This document shows positions 26,216 through 34,698 of a stretch of DNA of 64,000 bases, one piece after another (the stretch's first letter is position 1; the number at the start of each line of letters is the position of its first letter). The stretch comes from GCA-002708315 sp963676635 (GTDB lineage: Bacteria; Bacteroidota; Bacteroidia; Bacteroidales; F082), in NCBI GenBank assembly GCA_963676635.1, contig OY781105.1, positions 3,224,001 to 3,288,000 on the forward strand, read 5' to 3'. Made by a program: the position numbers and the translations under genes. Below the pieces are notes generated by a model. It searched no databases and had not been told where the DNA came from. It was given only the letters and a program-made list of their open reading frames with translations.

Positions 26216-27325
26216 ATGCTCGCTTTCATCATCACCCCCGAAGGCCGTGCCATACCCGATTCTTCAGGCAACTTCACATACCAGTACTATTTAAAAGATC
26301 ACCTGGGCAACACCCGCGTAACATACACCCAAAAAGGGGAGGTGTTACAGGATAATAACTACTACCCCTTTGGCATGTCCACCGGCGAAGCAACAAATTA
26401 TATTGCCGATGCTTGTTTGGAAAATAAGTATCTTTATAATGGTAAGGAGCTGGATGATGATTTGGGGGTTGGGTGGTATGATTATGGGTTTAGATTTTAT
26501 GACCCAGCAATAGCCAGATGGCATGTACAAGATGGGCATGCGGAATCTTATTATAGTTGGTCTCCTTATAATTATGTAATGAATAATCCAATTAATTTGC
26601 TTGATTTACTTGGTCTTGACCCGGTTTATAGAGATGGGAAATACTACGAAACAAATGATGATGGTGAGGAATATGAGGTTAATTGGAATTATGTTTATGA
26701 TTGGATTCAAACGAATGATGGAATTGGTGCTCAATATAGTTTTAGTACTGAAGGAGGAAAAACAGAGATAACCGAAACTGGAGAAGGAAATGGAGGACTC
26801 TCATTTACAGTAAATGGAAAAGATTATACAGCTAATAGCTATATGACTTTAATGGGGCGCGATGATAGGAATAATGCTGTTGGAGATTTTTCTGGAATAG
26901 ATTCATGGAGTGAAGATGAAATTGTTAGGATAATGGGACATGGAGCCTGGGTTATTCATGACTTATATAAAAGTTGGGTTGAACAGGCTATGTTTGGAGA
27001 ATCTGTTGGAGGTAAGCTTGATTACAAAAATATGGCATACGATATTTTTGGTTTGAATCGAAAGAGTTTGATTGAAATAAATGGTGTAGTATATAATGCT
27101 AATGAAGCTGGTAACTTCCTTTGGGGGATGGTGTTAGAATATCATGGCGGATTGTTGTCGCCTAATGCAGTTGCACAAATAGCTACACAAAGGGGGCAAA
27201 ATCGAGATGATGAACGATGGGAACAGAAGGCAATTTCTGCAGGCCGCGCGTATGCTTTAGAGTTATTGAATAGACAAGATTTAAAACAAGGAATCTTAGA
27301 TAATCGATTAGATTTTAGGAGGTAA
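26216..27325 (+). CDS. Rhs module 1: orphan core plus Ntox44-like toxin tip
   Basis: An orphan Rhs C-terminal fragment. The first ATG (MLAFIITPEG) is chosen; a GTG at 26201 is the alternative. Residues 1-115 are Rhs core ending in YSWSPYNYVMNNPINLLDLLG; the remaining 250 residues are unique to this module. The tip contains LDYKNMAYDIFG and YNANEAGNFLWGMVLEYHGG, which resemble the polymorphic toxin type 44 (Ntox44) pattern of a predicted RNase. There is no N-terminal signal, PAAR, YD-repeat body or other delivery region, so this is not a complete secreted Rhs. A small lipoprotein gene follows after 6 bases, the usual position of an immunity gene. The Ntox44 call is tentative. Confidence 0.75.
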   Translation: MLAFIITPEGRAIPDSSGNFTYQYYLKDHLGNTRVTYTQKGEVLQDNNYYPFGMSTGEATNYIADACLENKYLYNGKELDDDLGVGWYDYGFRFYDPAIARWHVQDGHAESYYSWSPYNYVMNNPINLLDLLGLDPVYRDGKYYETNDDGEEYEVNWNYVYDWIQTNDGIGAQYSFSTEGGKTEITETGEGNGGLSFTVNGKDYTANSYMTLMGRDDRNNAVGDFSGIDSWSEDEIVRIMGHGAWVIHDLYKSWVEQAMFGESVGGKLDYKNMAYDIFGLNRKSLIEINGVVYNANEAGNFLWGMVLEYHGGLLSPNAVAQIATQRGQNRDDERWEQKAISAGRAYALELLNRQDLKQGILDNRLDFRR

Positions 27326-27331
27326 TTATAA

Positions 27332-27829
27332 ATGAATAGATTTTTAAAAAATATATCGATTGTTTTAAGTGTTATATTGCTTCTAACTTCGTGTGTTAAG
27401 GATAAAGAAAAGTATACTAAAACCCTTAATAAGAAATTAGATGATTTAAATAGTTTATTAAGCTACATTGAGACTAATTATGCTGATGTTTTACAGGACA
27501 CTATAAATGAGAGAGAACGCATTGTTTTTATAAACTGTAAAAAAGAAGGGGAATTATCCAAAGATTATATGTGTGAGAGCAATGATGTTATTGAAAAACT
27601 TAAAGATATTGGATTAAGAGAGGTGCGGTTTGAAAAAGTAAAGGTAGACTGTGAAACAGGAAAGGTTTTTACTGAAGTTTATTTTCAAGAAAAAAAGTTG
27701 TTTTATTATCCTGTTGTTTATTATTTATTTGAATATTGCGAAACTAAAAATCCAATAGAAACAAATACAATTTATTATAAGCCAGTGGATAAGCATTGGA
27801 GTGTATATATTGACTCAAATTTTCCTTAA
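27332..27829 (+). CDS. Module 1 putative immunity lipoprotein
   Basis: A 165-residue protein with a lipoprotein signal (SIVLSVILLLTSC, Cys22) and a charged mature part containing KLDDLNSLLSYIETNYADVL. No known family was recognised. The immunity assignment is inferred from position only: it lies 6 bases after the toxin-like tip, is unique among the modules, and is followed by its own terminator. An envelope location would be expected for a toxin met in the periplasm, which fits poorly with an RNase tip. Confidence 0.6.
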   Translation: MNRFLKNISIVLSVILLLTSCVKDKEKYTKTLNKKLDDLNSLLSYIETNYADVLQDTINERERIVFINCKKEGELSKDYMCESNDVIEKLKDIGLREVRFEKVKVDCETGKVFTEVYFQEKKLFYYPVVYYLFEYCETKNPIETNTIYYKPVDKHWSVYIDSNFP

Positions 27830-27836
27830 ATACAAA

Positions 27837-27860
27837 AGCCCGGCAAGTCCGGGCTTTTTT
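27837..27860 (+). terminator. Terminator after module 1
   Basis: AGCCCGG, a five-base loop and CCGGGCT are followed by five further T, right after the immunity gene. Confidence 0.9.
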
Positions 27861-27950
27861 ATTGGTTCAAATTTATTTTATCGTCCAGTAAATCCTTCAT
27901 GCGTTTTTTTGTAAACATGGAATTAATAATCTTTACCAATGGATAATCTG
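27859..27950 (-). pseudogene. Antisense C-terminal stub, regulator-like
   Basis: The reverse strand reads TLPDYPLVKIINSMFTKK, then RMKDLLDDKINLNQ-stop. The INSMFTKKRMKDLL part lines up with the last residues of the XRE regulator at 30389-30739 (IDAFITKGKLKRLAL). It has no start and is cut off upstream. The match is short and this is the weakest of the four antisense stubs. Confidence 0.4.
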
Positions 27951-27983
27951 GTAATGTTGACCCCCTGATTCGGTGATATTGAC

Positions 27984-28200
27984 GTATCCATCCTACTAAC
28001 CCCGTACTCCAAACATCATCGGCAATTCATATTTTAGCCGCATGAGAACAAAAAACAAATACACCAAAGAACAAATGTTCAGTTTGATTCGCAAATGGGA
28101 AAACGGAGATCAAACGTAAGAAGAATTTTTCAAAAAACACAACATAGCTAAAAGCACATTCGATTATTGGCGTAAAAAGAATTTGCGAGGGGTTATTTAA
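27984..28200 (+). pseudogene. Decayed IS66-family left end and tnpA
   Basis: GTATCCATCCTACTAACCCC at 27984 resembles the left inverted repeat of the intact IS66 copy at 47850. From 28041 the sequence reads MRTKNKYTKEQMFSLIRKWE, then NGDQT-stop-EEFFKKHNIAKSTFDYWRKK, matching TnpA of that copy with one in-frame TAA and a truncated end. Just upstream, 27951-27983 (TTGACCCCCTGATTCGGTGA) may be the end of another insertion sequence, perhaps IS21-like (weak). Confidence 0.8.
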
Positions 28201-28336
28201 ATGAAATCAGTCAATTTGAGGTCAATAATTACCAACAAATCCCTATCTTTACCCCAACAAAAGCAATACGGCCATAAACTTAAATAAACAAATATCAACT
28301 ACAGAAAATACAGCCAGCAATGTGTTTGCACTTGGG

Positions 28337-29317
28337 ATGTCTGATTTCATCATCACCCCCGAAGGCCGTGCCATACCCGATTCCTCAGGCAACTTCACAT
28401 ACCAGTACTATTTAAAAGATCACCTGGGCAACACCCGCGTAACATACACCCAAAAAGGGGAGTTGTTACAGGATAATAACTACTACCCCTTTGGCATGTC
28501 CACCGGCGAAGCAACAAATTATATTGCCGATGCTTGTTTGGAAAATAAGTACCTCTATAATGGTAAGGAGCTGGATGATGATTTGGGGGTGGGGTGGTAT
28601 GATTATGGGGCTCGGTTTTATGACCCCGAACTGGGGAGGTGGCACTCATTAGACCCACTTGCTGAAAAATATAGTTTTCAATCTCCTTTTGTTTATGGTG
28701 CTAATAATCCTATTAGATTTATTGATTTTATGGGGATGTATCCAGGGGAACCGGATGAAGATGATCCACCACAACAGGTGACTGAAATCAAGGAGTCTAT
28801 GACAAATCCTGTTTTAGAAGTTTTTGATGCAATTTTTAGTGGAATATCAGAGGCAGTAGATAATTTAGTAACTGCCGTTTCAGATGAGCTTGTGGAGAAT
28901 AGCGATGAAATAATTGAAGTTATGGATGTTGCTGGAGATATTGCAGAAAATACAGAAACTGGTGGTAAATTAACCAATAATAAACCTCTCAAAAAAGTTG
29001 CTGGACAATTAGGAGATGGTGTTACTGTCTTGCAAGTTGGGTTTGATGCAGCGACAACTGATTTTAGTGATAGTGAACAAACAGCCGACTTTATTGAAAA
29101 CACTGCTTCGGAAGGAGTAGAAACTGCTTTTGGACCACTTGGCCCTGCTGTTAACGTAATATTAAATGATTCGAAATCAGAAAATGGCGTGACAAATACA
29201 AAAAACATGTCTCGAAACTTTAGTAGCACATACAGAACAACGAATGCATATATTCATAAAAACTTCACATTGAGGTTTCAGCAACAACAAAAAGTTTCAG
29301 AAAAAAATAAAGATTAA
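28337..29317 (+). CDS. Rhs module 2: orphan core plus unrecognised tip
   Basis: Rhs core (start at MSDFIITPEG; a GTG at 28322 is possible) running to YGANNPIRFIDFMGM, followed by about 195 unique residues. The tip is acidic and helix-rich, with Gly/Ala/Val stretches (VAGQLGDGVTVLQVGFDAAT; EGVETAFGPLGPAVNVIL) and a basic end (TTNAYIHKNFTLRFQQQQKV). No catalytic motif was recognised. The downstream partner is a small multi-pass membrane protein, so a membrane-acting toxin is one possibility. Confidence 0.65.
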   Translation: MSDFIITPEGRAIPDSSGNFTYQYYLKDHLGNTRVTYTQKGELLQDNNYYPFGMSTGEATNYIADACLENKYLYNGKELDDDLGVGWYDYGARFYDPELGRWHSLDPLAEKYSFQSPFVYGANNPIRFIDFMGMYPGEPDEDDPPQQVTEIKESMTNPVLEVFDAIFSGISEAVDNLVTAVSDELVENSDEIIEVMDVAGDIAENTETGGKLTNNKPLKKVAGQLGDGVTVLQVGFDAATTDFSDSEQTADFIENTASEGVETAFGPLGPAVNVILNDSKSENGVTNTKNMSRNFSSTYRTTNAYIHKNFTLRFQQQQKVSEKNKD

Positions 29318-29384
29318 GTAATTGTATCTTATTTATTATTTATATTATAGAATCTATAAATTAGCAAGGTTTACAAGTCTCAAG

Positions 29385-29684
29385 ATGAGTTACCCTTATT
29401 CTCGAGCTTCTGCTTTATTTTCATTGTTAACATGGAGTAATCTTGCATCATTGTTAAAAATAGTTGGGGTAAATATTGTTAACCAGAACATTCTGTTAAG
29501 TCTCTTAATTTTACTTGGCTGGATAATATTTTGGATGAAATACTTTATTAATTATCGTACGCAGAAGAGAGTACTTCGGTTGTTTTATAAAGAACCAACA
29601 AGTAAAGCAATACAAGGTTATGTATTTCTACTGATTTACATTATTGTAACTATAATGTTGTTTTTGTTTGCAGTTCGGTTATAG
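29385..29684 (+). CDS. Module 2 putative immunity membrane protein
   Basis: About 99 residues from the ATG giving MSYPYSRASALFSLLTWSNL; a TTG at 29322 would add 21 residues. Three hydrophobic segments are seen (residues about 9-25, 34-50 and 80-98) separated by a basic loop (NYRTQKRVLRLFY). No family was recognised. The immunity role is inferred from its place behind the tip and from the pattern in neighbouring modules. Confidence 0.5.
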   Translation: MSYPYSRASALFSLLTWSNLASLLKIVGVNIVNQNILLSLLILLGWIIFWMKYFINYRTQKRVLRLFYKEPTSKAIQGYVFLLIYIIVTIMLFLFAVRL

Positions 29685-29696
29685 AGAATTTCGTGT

Positions 29697-30305
29697 TTAA
29701 ATAACTAACAAATTTGAGTTAAATTCTTTGATAATTTGTTTTAACCTACAGAATTTACTTTCGTAGTCATTGTGCATGTAAATAGTTGTCTGGATTAAAA
29801 ATAAATTCTCTGAACTATCTGTTGTGTAAATTGTTAGGTTATGAAACCTATCTGGCTCAATAATTGTCTGGTAGCAGACCCAATATGAGTTTAAGGATTC
29901 ATTTTCAAGTTTTCCAAGTTTGATTATTTCATAACCTTTTTCATTTTTCATTAATTCTATTTCACTAATAAAATAGTCTTTTAGTTCTTTTACCTTTTGA
30001 GTGTATTTTGTTATTACAATTGATTGAAAATCCTTATAATTTACACGGAAAGATGCTGTATCAATAATAAGAACACCGTACAAAGAATCGTTTTTATCAA
30101 CTTGAACTTCCCAGTTTATTGGGATATCCAATTGAAAGTTGAGAAACGGATCTTTGTAGGTTTGTAATTCGTTTCTTACAACTATGCAATCAATACCTTC
30201 CATGTATTCTGACATTTTATAGCCTTGAATATTATTATTCTCACCACATGAGAGAAGAAGAAAAAATATATAAAGCAGGAGCGATTGTATTATTTTGCTA
30301 CTCAT
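29697..30305 (-). CDS. Lipoprotein of unknown function
   Basis: A 202-residue lipoprotein (lipobox LLLSC, Cys20). The mature part has YKDPFLNFQLDIPINWEVQV and later VRVNYKDF-type segments, reminiscent of PsbP-like folds found in many Bacteroidota lipoproteins; this is only a resemblance. It runs opposite to the Rhs modules, as does the XRE regulator upstream of it. It could be an immunity gene from an older, inverted arrangement or an ordinary resident gene. Confidence 0.6.
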   Translation of the reverse strand: MSSKIIQSLLLYIFFLLLSCGENNNIQGYKMSEYMEGIDCIVVRNELQTYKDPFLNFQLDIPINWEVQVDKNDSLYGVLIIDTASFRVNYKDFQSIVITKYTQKVKELKDYFISEIELMKNEKGYEIIKLGKLENESLNSYWVCYQTIIEPDRFHNLTIYTTDSSENLFLIQTTIYMHNDYESKFCRLKQIIKEFNSNLLVI

Positions 30306-30388
30306 GATCTTAGGGTTTTAAATTTCAATAGTTATCTGTTCAAATTAGCCTGGCTGGTTTTATAATCCCTGCTGGGTAGATAAAAAAT

Positions 30389-30739
30389 TTACAACGCCAA
30401 CCGCTTCAATTTTCCTTTAGTAATAAAGGCATCAATCAGTTTTTTAATCACAGCCTTATCTTCTTTGTCCATGCTGTCCACAGCTTTGAACTGTTGCAGG
30501 AGTTTGGCATCATTAATTGAAGCTGTTGCCTTTTCATATTTATTACCATACATCAGGTAATCGGTAGTTGTGTCCAGGGCATCCAAAATTTTTTTAAGCA
30601 GTTCTGCAGAAGGTTGTGAGCCTTTGGTCTCATATCGGCCAATTTTGGCGTATGAAATACCCACCGCATTGGCCAGGTTGGATTGCGACCAGTTTTGGTG
30701 TTTTCCTATATCTAATATCCTTTTGCCGAGTTGCATCAT
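30389..30739 (-). CDS. XRE-family transcriptional regulator
   Basis: A 116-residue protein. Residues 1-65 are an XRE helix-turn-helix (WSQSNLANAVGISYAKIGRYE, shortened here to its key part SQSNLANAVGISYAKIGRYE) and residues 75-116 a helical tail with DKEDKAVIKKLIDAFITKGK. This is the only intact copy of a regulator type whose C-terminal tail recurs as antisense stubs after other immunity genes in the array. ATG codons at 30739 and 30736 are both possible. Its DNA target is unknown. Confidence 0.85.
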   Translation of the reverse strand: MMQLGKRILDIGKHQNWSQSNLANAVGISYAKIGRYETKGSQPSAELLKKILDALDTTTDYLMYGNKYEKATASINDAKLLQQFKAVDSMDKEDKAVIKKLIDAFITKGKLKRLAL

Positions 30740-30833
30740 GTTTGCTACTTAAATTAGTTATTAATAACACAAAAGTAACTAATACATTGCAGTTATTAGC
30801 TATTATTACTACCCATTGTTAAAATCTTTAATG

Positions 30834-30875
30834 CCCCCCCACTGAGCGTAGTTTCCAACTACGTTTAATGGGGGG
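30834..30875. repeat. Module-border hairpin, copy 1
   Basis: A run of C, then ACTGAGCGTAGTT, a short loop, AACTACG and a run of G form a hairpin immediately before the lead of module 3. It is nearly identical to the copy at 43561-43600. Confidence 0.8.
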
Positions 30876-30977
30876 TGTGAAATTTATTACCATCGCTTTT
30901 TACACAAACCGTACTCATCATTACCAACAAATCCCTATCTTTACTCCAACAAAAGCAATACAGCCATAAACTTAAAT

Positions 30978-32132
30978 ATGCAAATATCGACCATAGATAG
31001 CACAGGCAGCTTTGTCTTCACCGACAACGAGCTTGCTTTCATCATCACCCCCGAAGGCCGTGCCATACCCGATTCCTCAGGCAACTTCACATACCAGTAC
31101 TATTTAAAAGACCATCTGGGCAACACCCGCGTAACATACACCCAAAAAGGGGAGGTGTTACAGGATAATAACTACTACCCCTTTGGCATGTCCACCGGCG
31201 AAGCAACAAATTATTTTGCCAATGCTTGTTTGGAAAATAAGTATCTTTATAATGGTAAGGAGCTGGATGATGATTTGGGGGTTGGGTGGTATGATTATGG
31301 AGCGAGGTTTTACGACCCACAACTTGGGAGGTGGCATGCATTAGACAATCTTGCAGATAAGTACTTTCATCTCTCACCGTATAGTTATGTTGCAAATAAT
31401 CCAATTTTGTTCATCGACCCAGATGGGCAAAAGATCGTTATTGGTAATAATACGAGTAAAGCATTAACAAACTTAGCCAAAATAGCAGCTACAAGTAAAG
31501 GACGCCTAAGGCTTAATCGATTGATAAGCTCTCCCCATACATACACAACTCAATCAACATTTTGGTCAACTAGCTCTGGATATGATCCATATGGTGAAGT
31601 AGGAACTGCTCGATCAATTTACTATGTTGGATCAGCCTGGCGACCAAAAGTAAGTTTGAGATATGGGGGAGCAATGTCAAGTATGTATGCTATGGGGCAT
31701 GAACTAAATCACGCATATGATCACGATGTTACTGGGTATGGTGGCGGCTTAAATGTGAAAAAAGAAAGAGAAACAACATCTGTTAACTTTACAAATTATT
31801 TAAGGTCTGTGCATGGTGACGGAGATGATTTGAGAACAAATTATAGTGGGCTTGGACATAATTTTTCCGATAGAGAAGTTGCTTATAACAGCCAAGGTGA
31901 AAAGGTAACTGATTTTACACGAACACTTGATGTTAGCACTGGTGGTAATACTTTTATGGGTTTCAGTTATAAAACAAGCACCAAAGGGGAAGAAGCGCAA
32001 ACATCCTATGTTATCAGTGTAAAGACAGAGTCAGGGGAATATGCTTACCGTGTTTTCGATAATCAGAAAGATTATGACGCTACTGTTGAACGAATTAATA
32101 ACCTTAAAAACAATGAAGATGAAAAGAAATAA
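30978..32132 (+). CDS. Rhs module 3: orphan core plus HExxH metallopeptidase tip
   Basis: A 384-residue product starting MQISTIDSTGSFVFTDNELA. The ATG exists only because one base differs from the AAG at the same place in modules 4 and 7. After the Rhs core (YSYVANNPILFIDPDGQ) the tip of about 230 residues contains MGHELNHAYDHD, an HExxH zinc motif followed by acidic residues, resembling M91/NleD-type toxin peptidases. The end is charged (RINNLKNNEDEKK). The partner membrane protein overlaps its stop codon. A peptidase toxin is likely; the target is unknown. Confidence 0.75.
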   Translation: MQISTIDSTGSFVFTDNELAFIITPEGRAIPDSSGNFTYQYYLKDHLGNTRVTYTQKGEVLQDNNYYPFGMSTGEATNYFANACLENKYLYNGKELDDDLGVGWYDYGARFYDPQLGRWHALDNLADKYFHLSPYSYVANNPILFIDPDGQKIVIGNNTSKALTNLAKIAATSKGRLRLNRLISSPHTYTTQSTFWSTSSGYDPYGEVGTARSIYYVGSAWRPKVSLRYGGAMSSMYAMGHELNHAYDHDVTGYGGGLNVKKERETTSVNFTNYLRSVHGDGDDLRTNYSGLGHNFSDREVAYNSQGEKVTDFTRTLDVSTGGNTFMGFSYKTSTKGEEAQTSYVISVKTESGEYAYRVFDNQKDYDATVERINNLKNNEDEKK

Positions 32133-32604
32133 TATTGTTGCTTGGTTAGTAGGCGTTTTTGTTTTGATTTACTTAGTAGTTGACGTCTTCCATTTTTTCA
32201 TCTACAGAATAAATCCTGTTTATCCAGCTTTCACAGAAGCGTTCTATGAAAGCATTGCTATAAGTCTAATAAAATGGGCCTTTTGTGTTATTATTTTGAT
32301 TGGCTTCCTATTAGATAAAAAAAATAGGTGTCTATCATTTTACTTAATGTTCTTGCCTACAATTGGAATAATACTTCTATTTATTCTGAAAGGTCAGTTT
32401 CCATATTTAATACGTGGTAGTGTTGTCTTCAATACTGGGCTTTTGGAATTGCTGGCATTATTGATCTTTGTATATTCAATAATTAATATAAGGAAGAAAT
32501 ACAAAATCAAATGGATAAATGTAACAATAAGTCTTATTACAGCAATTGTGTTGTTTGGATTGATATTTTACAAACTCCCTGTTTATCACGAACCAAATTT
32601 TTAA
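32113..32604 (+). CDS. Module 3 putative immunity membrane protein
   Basis: The start MKMKRNNIVAWLVGVFVLIY at 32113 lies inside the toxin gene, 20 bases before its stop, so the two are translationally coupled; the ATG at 32119 is equally possible. The 163-residue product has four predicted membrane helices (residues about 9-27, 45-65, 75-95 and 104-122) and possibly a fifth near 135-153. No family was recognised. A longer reading frame from 32041 is unlikely because it overlaps the toxin extensively. Confidence 0.6.
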   Translation: MKMKRNNIVAWLVGVFVLIYLVVDVFHFFIYRINPVYPAFTEAFYESIAISLIKWAFCVIILIGFLLDKKNRCLSFYLMFLPTIGIILLFILKGQFPYLIRGSVVFNTGLLELLALLIFVYSIINIRKKYKIKWINVTISLITAIVLFGLIFYKLPVYHEPNF

Positions 32605-32659
32605 TGTGCAATTTCTTTAACGTAAAAGAAGCAGAAAAGCCCAGCGTAGTCCGGGTTTT

Positions 32660-32790
32660 TTATACCAATAAACTTTGTAGCTTGCTTTTGGCAAAGAAAG
32701 CATCCAGCATAGCAAACACATGCGATTTATCTTCCTTAGAAAGCTTATCAATGTTCTTCATCTTTTTAAAATTCATAATCAAGCCACCTT
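32660..32790 (-). pseudogene. Antisense XRE-regulator C-terminal stub
   Basis: The reverse strand reads LQGGLIMNFKKMKNIDKLSK, then EDKSHVFAMLDAFFAKSKLQ and a stop. It aligns with the tail of the intact XRE regulator (SMDKEDKAVIKKLIDAFITK). The helix-turn-helix domain is absent. It lies directly after the module 3 immunity gene. Confidence 0.65.
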
Positions 32791-32860
32791 GTAACTAGTA
32801 TTATTATTAACAAAACAATACTACATGTTAGTCTTGCTTTTGCACCTTATTACAAAATGA

Positions 32861-34090
32861 GAGCATCAAATTTATTACCATCGCTTTTTACACAAACCGT
32901 ACTCATCATTACCAACAAATCCCTATCTTTACCCCAACAAAAGCAATACAGTCATAAACTTAAATAAGCAAATATCGACCATAGATAGCACAGGCAGCTT
33001 TGTCTTCACCGACAACGAGCTCGCTTTCATCATCACCGCCGAAGGCCGTGCCATACCCGATTCCTCAGGCAACTTCACATACCAGTACTATTTAAAAGAC
33101 CATCTGGGCAACACCCGCGTAACATACACCCAAAAAGGGGAGGTGTTACAGGATAATAACTACTACCCCTTTGGCATGTCCACCGGCGAAGCAACAAATT
33201 ATATTGCCGATGCATGTTTGGAAAATAAGTATCTCTATAATGGTAAGGAGCTGGATGATGATTTGGGGGTTGGGTGGTATGATTATGGGGCGAGGTTTTA
33301 TGATGCGGCTTTATGCAGGTGGTTTGTACCTGATCCCTTGACGGAAAAGTATATGGGAATATCTTCTTATGCGTATTGTTCAAACAATCCCATAATTTTT
33401 GTAGACCCAAAAGGAATGGATATAGAAGAAGGGAGTAGAAAAGAATGGAAACGACAAAAGGGATTTGTTATAAAGGAAAGAGATAGACTAAAAAAGAAAT
33501 CAAAAAAGCAAGCTGTTTGGTTAAATGCGTCTTTGGATGCAAAATTCTGGGGTGGTAGTGTTGGAACAAAGTTAGGACCAATAAAACTAAAAGCAGAAGC
33601 TAGTGTTGTAAATGTTGAGGGTTCAGGAAAGAAGAGAGATGATGGAATAAAAGGAGAGGGAGATTTGAAGGTTGGAAATGTAGAATTATCTGCAGGGGTT
33701 AATAATATTGCTGAAGTTTCTGGTGAAGGTAGTTTGGCGGAAGGTAATATTGTTATTGGAAATGAAAGTGTAAACCTGGATGGTGAGATATTGACAGGAG
33801 ATGTTAATTTAAATATACCAAATGCAAATATTTTATTTGGAACAGAAGGATCTGTGATTCCTCTTAACGGAGAGTTGAAACAATCAAATATACCTATTGG
33901 TAATTCTGTTGATAATTACGATCTTGAAATGGAGTTAAATATTGGGCCGGTAAAAATAAATGCAGGAGTTAATCCTGTAGTTGGAGGAGTTCAAAGTGTT
34001 CAAATAATGGATGCTGCTTCTAAACAAGCCACAGGTAAAGCACCAGTAACACCAATGATTTTAATAATAAGATCAATCTTTGGCAAGTAA
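32861..34090 (+). pseudogene. Rhs module 4: orphan core plus repeat-rich tip, no ATG start
   Basis: The Rhs-homologous frame is open from 32861 but has no ATG before the core; the first usable codon is an internal GTG at 33143. The lead reads YSSLPTNPYLYP ... NLNKQISTIDSTGSFVFTD, an in-frame deletion form of the lead in modules 5, 6 and 8. After the core (YAYCSNNPIIFVDPKGM) come about 220 residues: a basic helix (KRQKGFVIKERDRLKKKSKK) and then Gly/Val/Asn-rich beta repeats (GEGDLKVGNVELSAGVNN; GEGSLAEGNIVIGNESVNL). No catalytic motif was seen. An RDD membrane protein gene follows. It is probably a silent cassette. Confidence 0.7.
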
Positions 34091-34103
34091 AAAAAATAAT
34101 ACT

Positions 34104-34493
34104 ATGATTAATGCTAACTGGAAGTTAAGAATTCTAAATTACTTGATTGATACTATTACCATTGTAATTATTTTTTATCTGGTTTTGGAGCTATTAGTTC
34201 AAATTACTAAACATATTCCAAGTGAATTTTCGCTAGATTTTAGTTTAGTCCTACTATTTGTTTTCGTTCTCTATTATTTATTATTCGAAAGTATTTCTGG
34301 TAAAACTATTGGTAAATACATTACTCGAACAGTGGTCGTGTCTGATTCTGGGAATAAACCAGCATTTATTAGGATTTTATTAAGATCGATTGTGCGAATC
34401 TTTTTTATTGAGGTTTTTTCCTTTTTTTCGTCAAATCCTTCAGGGTGGCATGATCGAATATCTGGAACTAAAGTAGTTGTAATTAAAAAGTGA
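34104..34493 (+). CDS. Module 4 RDD-family membrane protein, putative immunity
   Basis: A 129-residue protein with the RDD pattern: NYLIDTITIVIIFYLVLELL in the first helix, a second helix near residues 46-63, and SGKTIGKYITRTVVV. The ATG at 34104 is preferred; a TTG at 34080 would overlap the tip gene. RDD proteins are small membrane proteins, and some are found beside polymorphic toxins, which supports an immunity role here (inference). Confidence 0.7.
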   Translation: MINANWKLRILNYLIDTITIVIIFYLVLELLVQITKHIPSEFSLDFSLVLLFVFVLYYLLFESISGKTIGKYITRTVVVSDSGNKPAFIRILLRSIVRIFFIEVFSFFSSNPSGWHDRISGTKVVVIKK

Positions 34494-34556
34494 TTAACTC
34501 AATTTTCTAATAGAACCACACGCTATCGCTAGTTTGCAACTGTCGAAATTTATAAC

Positions 34557-34587
34557 AAAAGAAAAACTTAATAATAGTTTTTCTTTT
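34557..34587. terminator. Terminator-like hairpin after module 4
   Basis: AAAAGAAAAAC and GTTTTTCTTTT form a perfect 11-bp stem around a nine-base loop. It is AT-rich, so termination strength is uncertain. Upstream, GCTAGTTTGCAACT near 34528 looks like a worn remnant of the module-border hairpin. Confidence 0.5.
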
Positions 34588-34698
34588 GTACTTAACTTAA
34601 ATACACTATAAAAATAGTGAACATTAAATCACTGCGTTTTACCCAAGCCAAACTCATCATTAACAACAAATGAGTATCTTTACGACCTCAATGGCAAT

